64,000 nucleotides of DNA from Nocardioides sp. dk884 (GCF_009557055.1 NZ_CP045649.1:3571501-3635500), one strand, 5' to 3'. Shown: positions 7,756 through 17,422, numbered from the stretch's first letter. Notes: a model not told the origin generated them from the letters alone. Numbers and translations are program-made.

Positions 7756-8982
7756 TCAGACGTGGTCGTCGAGGCTCTGGGCGTTCTCGCGCCCCGCCGC
7801 GACGGCGCTGTCGTGGCTCTCACGCGCCTGGGTGAGCAGCGTGAGCGCGTCCGGCCTCTCCTCGCGGACGAGCTGGCGGTACTTGTCGCCGAGGGCGACG
7901 ATCTGCGCCCGCTCGCGCAGCAGCGCGCGGTAGATGCGCTCCCGCTCGGCGGGGTCCTGGGTGTACTCCGCGTCGAGGTAGGCCTCGGCGTGGCGCCGCG
8001 CGTTGTTGATCGCGGTGATCGCCTTGCCCTTCTTGCTGACCAGCGAGGCCACCACCGTCACGACCAGGACGCCGATGATCACCGTGAGCGAGAGCCCGGT
8101 CGTGATCTCGAAGACCTTCACGTGCTCGCCGTCGTTGATGAACGGCACGTTGTTCTCGTGCAGGGCGTGCAGGATCAGCTTGACGCCGATGAAGCCCAGG
8201 ATCGCGGCGAGACCGTAGGACAGGTAGATGAGGCGGTCCAGCAGCCCGTCGATGAGGAAGAAGAGCTGGCGCAGGCCCATCAGGCTGAACGCGGTGGCCG
8301 TGAACACGATGAACGCGCTCTGGGTGAGACCGAAGATCGCCGGGATCGAGTCCAGGGCGAACAGGATGTCGGTGCCGCCGATGGCCACCATGACCAGGAG
8401 CATCGGCGTCATGACCTTCTTGCCGTTCTCCATCGTGAACAGCTTGTCGCCGTCGTAGTGGTCGCTGGTGTGCAGGAAGCGCCGGGCCAGACGGATGATG
8501 AAGTTGTCGGCGCCCTCGTCACCGCCCTCGTCGTGCTTGAGCATGTTGCCGGCGGTCAGCAGCAGGATCAGGCCGAAGAGGTAGAAGATCCAGGCGAACT
8601 GGTTGATCAGCGCGGCGCCGAGGAAGATGAACGCCGAGCGCGCGATGAGGGCGAAGACGATGCCGAAGAGCAGCACCTTCTGCTGGTCCTCACGGGGCAC
8701 CCGGAAGCTGCCCATGATGACCAGGAAGACGAACAGGTTGTCGACCGACAGGGCCTTCTCGGTGATGTAGCCGGCGAAGTACTCCCCGCCCATGGTCGTG
8801 CCGCCGAAGACGAGCACGAGCAGCCCGAAGACGAGGGCGAGGCCGACGTAGATCGCCGACCAGATCGAGGCTTCCTTGAGCGTCGGCACGTGTGCCTGAC
8901 GAACGTGGAAGAAGAAGTCGAAGGCGAGGAGCGCCACGATGGATGCCATCGTGATGCCCCAGACCCAGATGGGGACGTCCAT
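7756..8982 (-). CDS. TerC/Alx-family integral membrane protein
   Basis: A 408-residue inner membrane protein of the TerC family, whose members (for example Alx and YkoY) export manganese or help load it into exported proteins. About eight transmembrane segments are visible. Family motifs are EKALSVDNLFVFLVI and GGTDILFALDSIPAIFGLTQ, both with membrane acidic residues that bind metal. The extra cytoplasmic C-terminal 75 residues are helical and charged. AAGGAG precedes the ATG. I looked for a manganese yybP-ykoY riboswitch in the 230 bp upstream and did not see one. The name TerC comes from tellurite resistance plasmids; tellurite resistance is not implied here. Confidence 0.92.
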   Translation of the reverse strand: MDVPIWVWGITMASIVALLAFDFFFHVRQAHVPTLKEASIWSAIYVGLALVFGLLVLVFGGTTMGGEYFAGYITEKALSVDNLFVFLVIMGSFRVPREDQQKVLLFGIVFALIARSAFIFLGAALINQFAWIFYLFGLILLLTAGNMLKHDEGGDEGADNFIIRLARRFLHTSDHYDGDKLFTMENGKKVMTPMLLVMVAIGGTDILFALDSIPAIFGLTQSAFIVFTATAFSLMGLRQLFFLIDGLLDRLIYLSYGLAAILGFIGVKLILHALHENNVPFINDGEHVKVFEITTGLSLTVIIGVLVVTVVASLVSKKGKAITAINNARRHAEAYLDAEYTQDPAERERIYRALLRERAQIVALGDKYRQLVREERPDALTLLTQARESHDSAVAAGRENAQSLDDHV

Positions 8983-9175
8983 GCGTCATGTGCTCCTTGC
9001 AGGCGGTGCCGCGACGCGGCCAGTGATGATCCTCAAGGTACCAACGCACGGCAACGCGACTCGGTGCCGAGGTGCGGCTCCCAGTTTTGACCAGCCCGCC
9101 CTGTGGCGCCCGCCACGTCACGTGGGACGGCGCCCGGCGGCAGAGATGCGGCACAGTCCGGGGGAGAAATGGAGC

Positions 9176-9209
9176 GACCCCGCTGGCGTCTCGGGTCACC
9201 AGCGGGGTC
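9176..9209 (-). terminator. Terminator of the TY-Chap-like gene
   Basis: GACCCCGCTGG (9176-9186) and CCAGCGGGGTC (9199-9209) form a perfect 11-bp stem with a 12-nt loop just after the stop of the minus-strand gene. Between this hairpin and the TerC start I see only the TerC ribosome-binding site. Confidence 0.75.
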
Positions 9210-9219
9210 GAGTAGAACT

Positions 9220-10578
9220 CTACGTCGTTTCAGGACCGATCCGAACTGAAACCCCGCTTCTTGAGGGTTTCTTGAGGGAAGTCTCAGACTCCCCGCCCGT
9301 GCCCGAGGCGGCACCCGCGTCCGGCCCCGCCGCCGCTCCCTCGCCGGCCCCCGGGGCGCGCGAGGCGAGCGATGTGGGGGCAGGCCCGGCCGGCGACCCC
9401 GGGTCGGCCACCGGCACCCCGGCCTCCCGGTCGGCGACGAGCCGCAGCGCCCGGCGCAGGTGGCCCAGGACGGCCTCGAGCTCGTCGTCGGGCAGCGCGT
9501 GCTCGCCGCGCCGCAGCGCGACGAGCTGGCGCACGAGCTCGTGCCGGTCGTGGTCGAAGATGTGCGCGACGGTCTGCACCGGGATCCCCGGGTCGTCGCG
9601 GAGCAGCTCGGCCACCGTCGCCACCGCCGGGTGCAGTGCGACAGGGGTACGCCGGGGCGCGGCCACCTCACGCTCGAGCGGCAACCGCCCGCCGAGGCGG
9701 GCATGCAGGTCGCCGGCGACCCGCTCGACCTCCTCGACGAGCACCGCGACGGTGCCGCGCAGGGCCACCGGCGCGAACGGCATGGCCAGGACCCGGTGGG
9801 TGATCATCACCGAGCCGTCCCAGAGCAGGTAGCGCCCGAACGTGGCGTCACGGTTGAGCAGCTCCAGCTCGAGGGCGGCCCGGTCGTGGTCGACCACGTC
9901 GCAGACGACCTCCATCAACAGGTCGAGGGCGGGCTCGTCGTGCAGCACCCGCACCACCACCGCGTGGTCGTCGGAGACCGGGACCACCAGGTCACCGTCG
10001 TCGGTGTGCACCAGCTCGGCGGTCATCGGGCGCAGTGCGTCCTGGACCAGGCCGCGCAGGTGCTCATCGTCGAGCGGGACGGTGGCGAGCGGCTCATCGG
10101 CGATCGGCTGGTGGGCGGCCTCGGAGTCTGCGGGCTGGACGCTCTCCCGGCTCTCCCCGCTCTCCGTGATCCAGGCGCCCAGGCCGTCGACCTCGAGGAG
10201 CGCCGGGTGCAGGGCGCCGTGGACCTCGCGCAGCGTGGTGACGCTCAGCGTCGCGAGCCGGTCCACCTCGCGCACGGGGGCCTCGAGCTCGTGCACGGAC
10301 TCGCCCGTCGCCTGCAGGCGCGGCGCTCCCCAGCCGAGGTCGAGCATCTGCTGCGGGTCGGGGTCGCCACCGCCGGCCTCGAGGCGCAGCCGGTCGGCGC
10401 CGTCGCGCACGAACACGACGTACGCCGGGTCCTCCTCGGCGCCGGCCTGGGCCTCGCTGAGGCCGACGTGCACGGCCTGGCGCACCTCGAGGGCCGCCAG
10501 CTCGTCAGCCAGGCCCCGGCGGAACCGGCGCCACGCGGCGTCGACCTCCTGGTCGAACCCGTCGCGCTGCTCGTGCAT
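9220..10578 (-). CDS. YbjN / TY-Chap-like putative chaperone-fold protein
   Basis: A 452-residue cytoplasmic protein. Residues 1-120 and 180-300 each resemble the fold shared by YbjN and type III secretion chaperones (TY-Chap). The second copy is clearer: HAVVVRVLHDEPALDLLMEV, then LLNRDATFGRYLLWDGSVMITHRV, then an ALRGTVAVLVEEVERVAGDL helix. A helical HPAVATVAELLRDDPG segment and a disordered Ala/Gly/Pro-rich tail follow. Some TY-Chap proteins occur in bacterial conflict systems, but no toxin or effector is adjacent here, so the partner is unknown. No signal peptide. Confidence 0.65.
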   Translation of the reverse strand: MHEQRDGFDQEVDAAWRRFRRGLADELAALEVRQAVHVGLSEAQAGAEEDPAYVVFVRDGADRLRLEAGGGDPDPQQMLDLGWGAPRLQATGESVHELEAPVREVDRLATLSVTTLREVHGALHPALLEVDGLGAWITESGESRESVQPADSEAAHQPIADEPLATVPLDDEHLRGLVQDALRPMTAELVHTDDGDLVVPVSDDHAVVVRVLHDEPALDLLMEVVCDVVDHDRAALELELLNRDATFGRYLLWDGSVMITHRVLAMPFAPVALRGTVAVLVEEVERVAGDLHARLGGRLPLEREVAAPRRTPVALHPAVATVAELLRDDPGIPVQTVAHIFDHDRHELVRQLVALRRGEHALPDDELEAVLGHLRRALRLVADREAGVPVADPGSPAGPAPTSLASRAPGAGEGAAAGPDAGAASGTGGESETSLKKPSRSGVSVRIGPETT

Positions 10579-10722
10579 CCGCCGCCCCTCCCCCTCGACC
10601 CTAGGTGCCTCCTGCCGGCGCCCGTGCCGGCACGAGAGACGCTACGCCAGAGCGCCGACGCCACCGCACCGGCCGCGCGGTCAGCGCGGCACCCGGCCCT
10701 GCTCCCGGCCCTCCTCGAGGCC

Positions 10723-12228
10723 CTACTCACGGGCGGCGCGGGCCGCGCGCAGCCGGCGTACCCGGGCAAGCGCCAGCGGGCCGACGAGCGCCAGGACCGC
10801 GATGGCCCACAGCACGATGCTGAGGGGGGTCTCGACCAGCACCGACAGGTCGCCCTCGGAGATCAGCAGGGCCCGGCGCAGCTGGGTCTCGAAGAGCGGG
10901 CCGAGGATCAGTCCCACGATCGCCGGCGCGACCGGGACGCCGGCCATCGCCATCAGCACCCCGAGCAGGCCGATGACGTAGAGCACGAGCAGCTCGGCGA
11001 GGCCGCCGCCGGAGGCGAAGGTGCCGAGGGTGGCGAAGACCATGATCGCTGCGTAGATGCCGTAGGCGGGGATCTGCAGGAGCCGGGCCCAGACCCGGGC
11101 GAGCGGCAGGTTGAGCACGAGCAGCATCACGTTGCCGACGTAGAGCGAGGCAAGGAGCGCATAGACCAGCGGGCCGGACTCGCTGAACAGCTGCGGCCCC
11201 GGCTGCAGGCCGTAGGACTGGAACGCGGTGAGGATCACCGCGGCGGTCGCGGAGGTCGGCAGGCCGATGGTCAGCAGCGGGACGAGCACGCCGGCCGCGG
11301 CGGCGTTGTTGGCCGCCTCGGGACCGGCCACGCCCTCGATGGCGCCGTGCCCGAACTCCTCGGGGTGCTTGGAGAGGCGCCGTTCGGTGGCGTAGGAGAG
11401 GAACGTCGGGATCTCCGCACCCCCTGCCGGCAGCGCCCCGATCGGGAAGCCGAACGCCGTGCCGCGCAACCAGGCCGGCCAGGAGCGCCGCCAGTCCTCC
11501 CGGCTCATGACCGCCCGCCCGCGCAGCGGCGTCACCGTGCCGCCGCCGCCGCCCTTGAGCGCGTGGGCGAACACCTCGCCGATCGCGAACAGGGCGACCA
11601 CCACGATCACGACGTCGATGCCGTCGAGCAGGGTGTCCACGCCGAAGGTCAGCCGGGCCTGTCCGCTCTGCGACTCGATGCCGATCAGCCCGATCGTCAG
11701 CCCGATCAGCAGCGAGGCGATGCCCTTGAGCGGGCTGGCGCCCAGCAGGGTCGCCACGGTGACGAAGGCGATCGCCATCAGCGCGACGTAGTCGGCCGGG
11801 GTGAAGTCGACAGCGATGTCGGCGAACGGCTGGGCCAGGAAGGTGAGCAGGACCGTCGCGATCGTGCCGGCGACGAACGAGCCGATCGCGGCGGTCGCCA
11901 GCGCGGAGGCGGCGCGCCCGGAGCGCGCCATCTTGTTGCCCTCCAGCGCCGCCACCATCGAGGCGGACTCCCCCGGCGTGTTCAGCAGGATCGCGGTCGT
12001 CGACCCGCCGTACATCCCGCCGTAGTAGACGCCGGCGAAGAGGATCAGCGCACCGGTGGGCTCCAGCTTGAAGGTGATCGGCAGCAGCAGCGCCACGGTG
12101 AGGGCGGGCCCGATGCCGGGCAGCACGCCGACGGCTGTTCCGAGGGTCACCCCGATCAGGGCGAGCAGCAGGTTGGTCGGGGTGAGCGCGTCGCCGAACC
12201 CGTCCAGCAGCAGGCCCAGGGCGTCCAT
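10723..12228 (-). CDS. tctA: Tripartite tricarboxylate transporter large permease TctA
   Basis: The 501-residue large membrane subunit of a tripartite tricarboxylate (TTT) transporter, which takes up citrate-like dicarboxylates or tricarboxylates using an ion gradient. The two repeated family motifs are present: [20 protein letters not shown] near residue 30 and the second-half segment [15 protein letters not shown] to [20 protein letters not shown]. About 11-12 transmembrane segments. It is the last gene of tctCBA; the ATG lies 1 nt past the tctB stop. The substrate cannot be read from sequence. Confidence 0.95.
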   Translation of the reverse strand: MDALGLLLDGFGDALTPTNLLLALIGVTLGTAVGVLPGIGPALTVALLLPITFKLEPTGALILFAGVYYGGMYGGSTTAILLNTPGESASMVAALEGNKMARSGRAASALATAAIGSFVAGTIATVLLTFLAQPFADIAVDFTPADYVALMAIAFVTVATLLGASPLKGIASLLIGLTIGLIGIESQSGQARLTFGVDTLLDGIDVVIVVVALFAIGEVFAHALKGGGGGTVTPLRGRAVMSREDWRRSWPAWLRGTAFGFPIGALPAGGAEIPTFLSYATERRLSKHPEEFGHGAIEGVAGPEAANNAAAAGVLVPLLTIGLPTSATAAVILTAFQSYGLQPGPQLFSESGPLVYALLASLYVGNVMLLVLNLPLARVWARLLQIPAYGIYAAIMVFATLGTFASGGGLAELLVLYVIGLLGVLMAMAGVPVAPAIVGLILGPLFETQLRRALLISEGDLSVLVETPLSIVLWAIAVLALVGPLALARVRRLRAARAARE

Positions 12229-12229
12229 C

Positions 12230-12781
12230 TCAGAACCCCCAGGGCCCGGCCGGGAGGGAGATGCCGATGGCGGTGTCGAAGAGCAGGAAGACCAGTGCGG
12301 CGACGCTGAAGCCGTAGACGAAGGCGCGCACCCGGTCGGGAGCGCCGAGCACGACCGCGGTCGCGCCGAACAGCAACGTGGCGGACACGACGTACCCCAG
12401 CCACGGGACGATGACGGCGAAGACCAGCAGCACGGCCAGCAGGACGAGCATGCGTCTCCAGTCCTGCGGACGGGTGTGCTCGGAGACCTCCCAGACCCCC
12501 ATGTCGCGCCGCCCGCGCACGACCAGCAGCACGCCCACCACGAACGTCAGCGCGCCGACGACCCAGGGCGCGGTGGCGGCGCCGACCAGGTCGTCGCCGT
12601 TGTCGAGGCGGGAGGCCTGCACCAGCACGACCACCGCGAGCACGACGAGCAGTGCGCCGAGCACCATCGTGGCCAGGGCGGTGCGCCGGTCGTCCTCGAC
12701 GCCGAGCTGCTCGGCCTCGTCGGGACCCAGCAGGTCGCCGCGGACGTTGAGGCCCTCGTCCCGGGGGCGGGGCGCGCTCAC
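12230..12781 (-). CDS. tctB: Tripartite tricarboxylate transporter small permease TctB
   Basis: A 183-residue small membrane subunit with four hydrophobic segments ([58 protein letters not shown] and a C-terminal pair around [19 protein letters not shown]), as usual for TctB. The GTG start ([10 protein letters not shown]) overlaps the tctC stop by GTGA, and tctA starts right after its stop, so the three subunits are translated as one coupled unit. Confidence 0.92.
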   Translation of the reverse strand: MSAPRPRDEGLNVRGDLLGPDEAEQLGVEDDRRTALATMVLGALLVVLAVVVLVQASRLDNGDDLVGAATAPWVVGALTFVVGVLLVVRGRRDMGVWEVSEHTRPQDWRRMLVLLAVLLVFAVIVPWLGYVVSATLLFGATAVVLGAPDRVRAFVYGFSVAALVFLLFDTAIGISLPAGPWGF

Positions 12782-13773
12782 GAGACGCTCCCGATGCCGA
12801 GCTCGGCGACGACCTTCTCGACCCGGATGGTCTCCTCGCGGACGAAGCTGCGGAACTCCTCGCCCGCCACGAAGGCGTCGGTCCAGCCCTCCCGCTCGAG
12901 GGCCTCCTGCCAGGCCTCGGTCTCGACCATCTGCGCCATCAGCTCCTCCAGTCCCTCGCGCTGCTCGTCGGTGAGACCGGCGGGCGCCACGACGCCGCGC
13001 CAGTTGGTGAGCTCGACGTCGAGACCGGCGTCGAGGAGCGTGGGTACGTCGGGCAGCGAGGCGCTCGGCTCGCTGCCGGAGACCGCGATCGCGCGCAACG
13101 CACCGGCCTCGATCTGCGGCAGCAGCTCGGAGACGCCGGAGAGCCCGACCGTGGCGCTGCCGCTGAGCAGGGTGGAGACCGCCTCGCCGCCGCCGGAGTG
13201 GGCGATGTAGTTGACCTGGCTGGCGTCCAGGCCGGCCGCCTGGGCGACCAGGCCGGCCAGGATCTGCTCGGCCCCGCCGGCGGACCCACCGGCCCAGGAG
13301 ACCGCACCGATGTTGCGCTCCATCGCCGCCACCAGGCCCTCGACGTCCTCGATCTCGGAGTCCTCGGGGACCACGATGGCCAGCGGCTCGGTGGTGAGCG
13401 CCGCGATCGGGGTGACGTCGGTGAGGTCCACCTCGGGCTGGTTGGCCGCGATCGCCCCGACCATCACCAGGCCCATCACCATCAGTTGGTTGACCTGGCC
13501 GTCGCGCTGCGCCATCTGGCTGAGCCCGATGGTGCCGCCCGCCCCGCCGACGTTGTAGACCTCGCTGCGCCCGGTCAGGTCCTGCAGCGCGCTCTGCATC
13601 TGGCGCGCGGTCCCGTCCCAGCCGCCGCCGGGGTCGGCCGGCGCCATGACCTTGAGCTGCTGGTCGCCGAGCAGCTCCTCGGCGGCCGACGGCGCCCCAC
13701 CGCCGGTCTGGGTGACGACGACCAGCACGATCGCCAGCACCCCGGCCAGGACGTACGGCACGAACCTCTTCAC
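12778..13773 (-). CDS. tctC: Tripartite tricarboxylate transporter substrate-binding protein TctC
   Basis: A 331-residue extracytoplasmic solute receptor of the Bug/TctC family. An N-terminal hydrophobic stretch (RFVPYVLAGVLAIVLVVV) acts as signal or membrane anchor; there is no lipobox Cys. Typical Bug features are VMAPADPGGGWDGTARQ, the GGAGGTIGL loop and SWAGGSAGGAEQILA, which form the carboxylate-binding pocket. The GTG giving VKRFVPY was chosen; a GTG 30 nt further upstream is possible. It is first in tctCBA, behind the promoter at 13889-13917. Confidence 0.92.
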   Translation of the reverse strand: MKRFVPYVLAGVLAIVLVVVTQTGGGAPSAAEELLGDQQLKVMAPADPGGGWDGTARQMQSALQDLTGRSEVYNVGGAGGTIGLSQMAQRDGQVNQLMVMGLVMVGAIAANQPEVDLTDVTPIAALTTEPLAIVVPEDSEIEDVEGLVAAMERNIGAVSWAGGSAGGAEQILAGLVAQAAGLDASQVNYIAHSGGGEAVSTLLSGSATVGLSGVSELLPQIEAGALRAIAVSGSEPSASLPDVPTLLDAGLDVELTNWRGVVAPAGLTDEQREGLEELMAQMVETEAWQEALEREGWTDAFVAGEEFRSFVREETIRVEKVVAELGIGSVS

Positions 13774-13853
13774 GCTTGCGGAATACCCGGTGACCTGGGA
13801 CACAAACCGAGGTGGGCAAAGCCGCGAAGCACGTCCAGCCCGCCCCCGGACAT

Positions 13854-13881
13854 GCGAGAGGAGAGGCCCCTCGCCTCTCGC
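13854..13881 (-). promoter_or_regulatory. Hairpin at the 5' end of the tctC leader
   Basis: GCGAGAGG (13854-13861) and CCTCTCGC (13874-13881) form an 8-bp stem that would begin at about the first nucleotide of the tctC transcript. This may stabilise the roughly 110-nt leader. No ligand-binding class recognised. Confidence 0.4.
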
Positions 13882-13888
13882 TCTTCAA

Positions 13889-13917
13889 CGTATAGCGCTC
13901 CCGGGGGCTTGCGGCAA
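13889..13917 (-). promoter_or_regulatory. Promoter of tctCBA
   Basis: Read on the minus strand, TTGCCG (13917-13912), a 17-bp spacer and TATACG (13894-13889) form a strong sigma-70-type promoter. Confidence 0.6.
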
Positions 13918-14003
13918 GACCCTGGTGCTGTCGAAGAATCGCCGGCCGTGGCGTCGTCTCCGGCGTCACGGGTGACCGGCCAGGATCGGTGGAGGGATCG
14001 GCG

Positions 14004-15593
14004 ATGGACGCGGACGTGATCGTGGTCGGGGCGGGGCCGACCGGTCTGATGCTGGCGGTGGAGCTGCGGCGGGCGGGCGTGGAGGTGCTGGTGCTGGAGC
14101 GGCACCCCCGGATCCGGGAGGTCGCGAAGGCCGGCGGCCTCAGCGGCCAGGTGCTGGACCTGCTGGAGCTGCGGGGTGACCTGCCGCGCTTCGAGGCCGC
14201 CAGCACGGCGCCCCGGCCGGCGCCGAACTTCCCGTGGGGCGGGATGCACGTGGACCTCAGCCGGCTGCCGGACCCGCCGATGGCGGCGCTCCCGCTGCCG
14301 CAGCCGCTGCTCGAGGAGGTGCTCGACGGCTTCGCCCGCGAGCTCGGCGCCGAGGTCCGCCGCGGACACGAGGTGGTGGACCTGAGCCAGGACGAGGACG
14401 GCGTGGACATCGAGGTCCGCGGCCCGGCGGGAAGGCGCCGGCTGCGGGCGGCGTACGTCGTGGGGTGCGACGGGGCGCGCAGCCGGGTGCGCGAGCTGGT
14501 CGGCATCGAGTTCCCCGGCACGACCTACCCCGAGGTGCACCGGCTCGCCTCGACGACGATGCCCGAGTCCGTGACCCTCCTGGACGGCGGCGACCTCGAG
14601 GTGGCCGGTGTCGGCCGGATCGGCTTCGGGTTCACCCGCACCGAGCGCGGAGAGTTCGCCGCCGGGTCCGCCCAGCCCGGCGTGCTGGGCGTCTTCACCA
14701 GCGAGCCGGACACCGGCGCGTACGACGACGACGAGGCGATGACCGTGGCGGAGGTGCGCGCCAGCGTGCGGCGGGTGCTCGGCATCGACCTGCCGATGGG
14801 TGAGCCGATCCGGCTGACCCGCTTCACCTTCCACGCCCGCCAGGCCGAGCGGTACCGCGAGGGGCGGGTGCTGCTCGCCGGCGACGCCGCCCACCTCTTC
14901 CCGGCCCCGGGGGCGGCGCTCAACGTGGACCTCCTCGACGCCGTGAACCTGGGCTGGAAGCTGGGCGCCGAGGTCGCCGGCTGGGCCCCGGCGGGGCTGC
15001 TGGACAGCTACGGCGAGGAACGTCGCCTCGCCGCGGAGCGGACGATGCTCCACACCCAGGCGCAGGTGGCGCTGCGTCGCGGCCACGACCCGGCCGCCCA
15101 GGCGCTGCGCGCACTCGTGGGCGAGCTGCTGGCCGACGAGCAGCCACTGCACCGGCTCGGGTCGCTGATGGCCGGCACCGACGTCCGCTATCCGGTGCCC
15201 GGCCAGGAGCGGCACCCCTTGGTCGGCGCCTTCGTGCCTGCGCTCGCGCCCCACGCGGCTCCGGGAGCCGCCGGTGGCGCCGGTGGCGCCGTGCGGATCG
15301 GCGCCCGCCCCGTCCTGCTCCTGCTCGCCGACCGCCCCGAGCTGCGCGGGATCGCCCGCGGGTGGGAGCACCGGGTCGACGTCCGCGCGTCGTACGTCGC
15401 GGACCGCTCGGTCGACGCCCTGCTGGTCCGCCCGGACGCCCACGTGGCGTGGGCCGCGGGCAGCGACGAGCCCGCGGACACGGCCGCGGGAGAGCTGCGA
15501 ACAGCACTGACCCGTTGGTTCGGGCCGCCGGCGGGTGGAGCGGGACCGCTCAGGCGAGCCGCGAGCGGTACTGCGCGAACCGATGGCCCGTGA
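14004..15593 (+). CDS. FAD-dependent aromatic hydroxylase-type monooxygenase
   Basis: A 529-residue class A flavoprotein monooxygenase. The FAD-binding GAGPTGLMLAVELRRAG is near residue 10, the DG motif VGCDGARSRVRELVG near 155, and the FAD-ribityl motif GRVLLAGDAAHLFPAPGAALN near 290. A thioredoxin-like C-terminal domain ends the protein, as in phenol, rifampicin or polyketide hydroxylases. It uses NAD(P)H and oxygen to hydroxylate an aromatic substrate, which is unknown. A GGAGGG site precedes the ATG. Its last 44 bases overlap the convergent methyltransferase gene. Confidence 0.9.
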   Translation: MDADVIVVGAGPTGLMLAVELRRAGVEVLVLERHPRIREVAKAGGLSGQVLDLLELRGDLPRFEAASTAPRPAPNFPWGGMHVDLSRLPDPPMAALPLPQPLLEEVLDGFARELGAEVRRGHEVVDLSQDEDGVDIEVRGPAGRRRLRAAYVVGCDGARSRVRELVGIEFPGTTYPEVHRLASTTMPESVTLLDGGDLEVAGVGRIGFGFTRTERGEFAAGSAQPGVLGVFTSEPDTGAYDDDEAMTVAEVRASVRRVLGIDLPMGEPIRLTRFTFHARQAERYREGRVLLAGDAAHLFPAPGAALNVDLLDAVNLGWKLGAEVAGWAPAGLLDSYGEERRLAAERTMLHTQAQVALRRGHDPAAQALRALVGELLADEQPLHRLGSLMAGTDVRYPVPGQERHPLVGAFVPALAPHAAPGAAGGAGGAVRIGARPVLLLLADRPELRGIARGWEHRVDVRASYVADRSVDALLVRPDAHVAWAAGSDEPADTAAGELRTALTRWFGPPAGGAGPLRRAASGTARTDGP

Positions 15594-16131
15594 GGACGCC
15601 CTCGTCGGTGAGCGTGAGCCAGTCGTGGCGGGTGAAGGTCTCGCGCTGCACGTCGCTGAGGTTGAGGAACAGGCACCGGAACGGCCGGCCCGCCCGGTCG
15701 TCGCGGATCTTCATCAGCACCCGGTCGAGCACGAAGTGCTCGAAGGGGTTGAACAGGTAGGCGCAGGTGACGTCGCGGTAGTCGTAGGTCACCGCGTCGG
15801 CGAGGACCACCTCGGCCGGCGAGCGGGCGCCGCGGAGGCGCTGGAGGTTGTCGGAGGCGATCCGCACGACCGCCGGGCCCAGGTCGAGCCCGATCACGCG
15901 CCCCACCTGCATCCGTGCCGCGACGCAGACGACCCGCCCCTTGCCGCATCCGATGTCGACCAGCACGTCGTCGGGGCCGGGCTCGAGCCTCTGGAGCGCC
16001 GTGGCGACGGTCGTGTAGTCACAGGTGGCCGCGTGGCAGCCGTCGGCGATGTCGGTCTCCACGATCCCGCCGGTGTCGACGCGCAGGAACGCGTCGTAGC
16101 CGAGGTTGCGCAGTCGTCCGGTGAGAGGCAT
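15550..16131 (-). CDS. Class I SAM-dependent methyltransferase
   Basis: A 193-residue methyltransferase of unknown target. Motif I is VLVDIGCGKGRVVCVAARM near residue 60, followed by an acidic GLDLGPAV strand end, and the post-motif region is VTCAYLFNPFEHFVLDRVL. The start is set by TACGGT exactly 7 nt before the ATG, indicating a leaderless message; no Shine-Dalgarno is present. Its 3' end runs 44 nt into the opposite-strand monooxygenase gene. Confidence 0.85.
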   Translation of the reverse strand: MPLTGRLRNLGYDAFLRVDTGGIVETDIADGCHAATCDYTTVATALQRLEPGPDDVLVDIGCGKGRVVCVAARMQVGRVIGLDLGPAVVRIASDNLQRLRGARSPAEVVLADAVTYDYRDVTCAYLFNPFEHFVLDRVLMKIRDDRAGRPFRCLFLNLSDVQRETFTRHDWLTLTDEGVLTGHRFAQYRSRLA

Positions 16132-16255
16132 GCCGTGGACCGTAGGCACGCGACGCCGCCGGGATGAGGATCCGTGCACCGTCGTGCCCAGAGTGCGGTA
16201 CGCCGGCGACCAGCCGGGCTCGGGCGCGCGCGCCGTCAGCCGCGGCTGGTCCCGC

Positions 16256-16269
16256 TCAGCTCAGCTCAG
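16256..16269. repeat. Tandem TCAGC copies at the stop of the Old Yellow Enzyme gene
   Basis: TCAGC TCAGC TCAG on this strand reads as three overlapping-register TGA stops spaced 5 nt apart on the minus strand, so that all three frames meet a stop. The leftmost two are beyond the real stop at 16266-16268. Confidence 0.7.
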
Positions 16270-17339
16270 GCGGTGAGGAACGGGTAGTCGGTGTAGCCGA
16301 CCGCCCCGGGGCTGTAGAAGGTCGCCGGGTCCGGGGCGTTCTCGGGGTGCTCGCCGCGCCAGCGCTCGGCCAGGTCGGGGTTGGCGATCGCGGCACGTCC
16401 GACCGCCACGACGTCGGCGTGTGCCGCCTCGATCAGCCGGACCGCCTCCTCGCGCGTGGTCACCTGGCCGAAGCCGCTGTTGGCCATGAACGGACCGGCG
16501 AAGCGGCGGCGCAGCTCCTGGGCGAGGTCGCCGGCCGGCTCGGCGTGCAGCACCGAGAGGTAGGCCAGGCCTAGCGGACGCAGCTGGTCGAGCAGCGCGC
16601 CGTACGTCGCGAGGACGTCGTCGCGGTCGGTCTCGAGGGCGTCCTGGACGTTGTGCTCCGGGGAGATCCGCAGGCCGACCCGGCCGGGCCCGACGGCCTC
16701 GGCGACCGCCGTCACCACCTCGACGACGAACCGCGCGCGGGCCTCGGGCGACCCGCCGTACTGGTCGGTGCGCTGGTTGGACGCCGGCGAGAGGAACTCG
16801 TGGAGGAGGTAGCCGTTGGCGCCGTGCACCTCCACCCCGTCGAGTCCGGCGGCGATGGCGCGCCGGGCGGCCGCGACGAAGTCGGCCTTGATCTCCTGGG
16901 CCTCCTCGGTGGTGAGGGCGTGCGGCACCGGGAAGGCCTGCTTGCCCTTCTCGGTGTGGCCCTCGCCCTGGATGGCGATCGCGCTCGGCGCCTCGACGCG
17001 GCGCCCGCCGTTGACGTCGGGGTGGGTCACCCGGCCGGCGTGCATCACCTGCAGGACGATCCGCCCGCCGCGCGCGTGCACGGCGTCGGCGACCCGCGCC
17101 CAGCCGGCCTGCTGCTCGTCGTTCACGATGCCCGGCTGGCCGACGAACCCCTGGGACTCGTGGCGGGGGTAGGTCCCCTCGGTGACGATCAGCCCGAGGC
17201 CGGCGCGCTGGGCGTAGTGCTCGACGAGCAGGTCGTTCGGTACGCCGCTCGTCCCGGCGCGCATGCGGGTCAGCGGTGCCATCGCGAGACGGTTGGCCAG
17301 CTCGAGGTCGCCGAGGGTCACGGGGGTGAAGAGATCCAT
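16266..17339 (-). CDS. NADH:flavin oxidoreductase / Old Yellow Enzyme
   Basis: A 357-residue FMN-dependent ene-reductase (alkene reductase) of the Old Yellow Enzyme family, a TIM barrel that reduces activated C=C bonds with NAD(P)H. Seen are MAPLTRMRAG near residue 22, GLIVTEGTYPRHESQGF, EVHGANGYLLHEFLSPASNQ with RTDQYGGS, and the C-terminal FMN phosphate site VGRAAIANPDLAERW. Related enzymes detoxify electrophiles; the neighbouring divergent efflux pump fits such a role, but this is inference. No clear Shine-Dalgarno. Confidence 0.93.
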   Translation of the reverse strand: MDLFTPVTLGDLELANRLAMAPLTRMRAGTSGVPNDLLVEHYAQRAGLGLIVTEGTYPRHESQGFVGQPGIVNDEQQAGWARVADAVHARGGRIVLQVMHAGRVTHPDVNGGRRVEAPSAIAIQGEGHTEKGKQAFPVPHALTTEEAQEIKADFVAAARRAIAAGLDGVEVHGANGYLLHEFLSPASNQRTDQYGGSPEARARFVVEVVTAVAEAVGPGRVGLRISPEHNVQDALETDRDDVLATYGALLDQLRPLGLAYLSVLHAEPAGDLAQELRRRFAGPFMANSGFGQVTTREEAVRLIEAAHADVVAVGRAAIANPDLAERWRGEHPENAPDPATFYSPGAVGYTDYPFLTA

Positions 17340-17352
17340 GCCCGTGCACAAC

Positions 17353-17364
17353 ACCGGCGCCGGT
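17353..17364. promoter_or_regulatory. Palindrome between OYE and MFS genes
   Basis: ACCGGCGCCGGT, a perfect 12-bp palindrome 13 bp upstream of the OYE start codon, in the intergenic space shared with the divergent efflux pump. Possible operator; GC-rich palindromes also arise by chance here. Confidence 0.3.
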
Positions 17365-17422
17365 CAGGTGTTCCGGTTTCGCCGCAAGTGCGTGATTGCC
17401 CACTTCACAGTGCCGTTCGACC

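Noticed and set aside
8983..9175. Manganese (yybP-ykoY) riboswitch upstream of the TerC-type gene
   Set aside because: Expected because TerC/YkoY genes often carry it, but no GGGGAGUAGC-type start or matching closing helix is visible.
15550..15593. Frame error at the convergent end of the monooxygenase and methyltransferase genes
   Set aside because: Both C-termini read through sensible codons; a 44-nt tail-to-tail overlap is acceptable.
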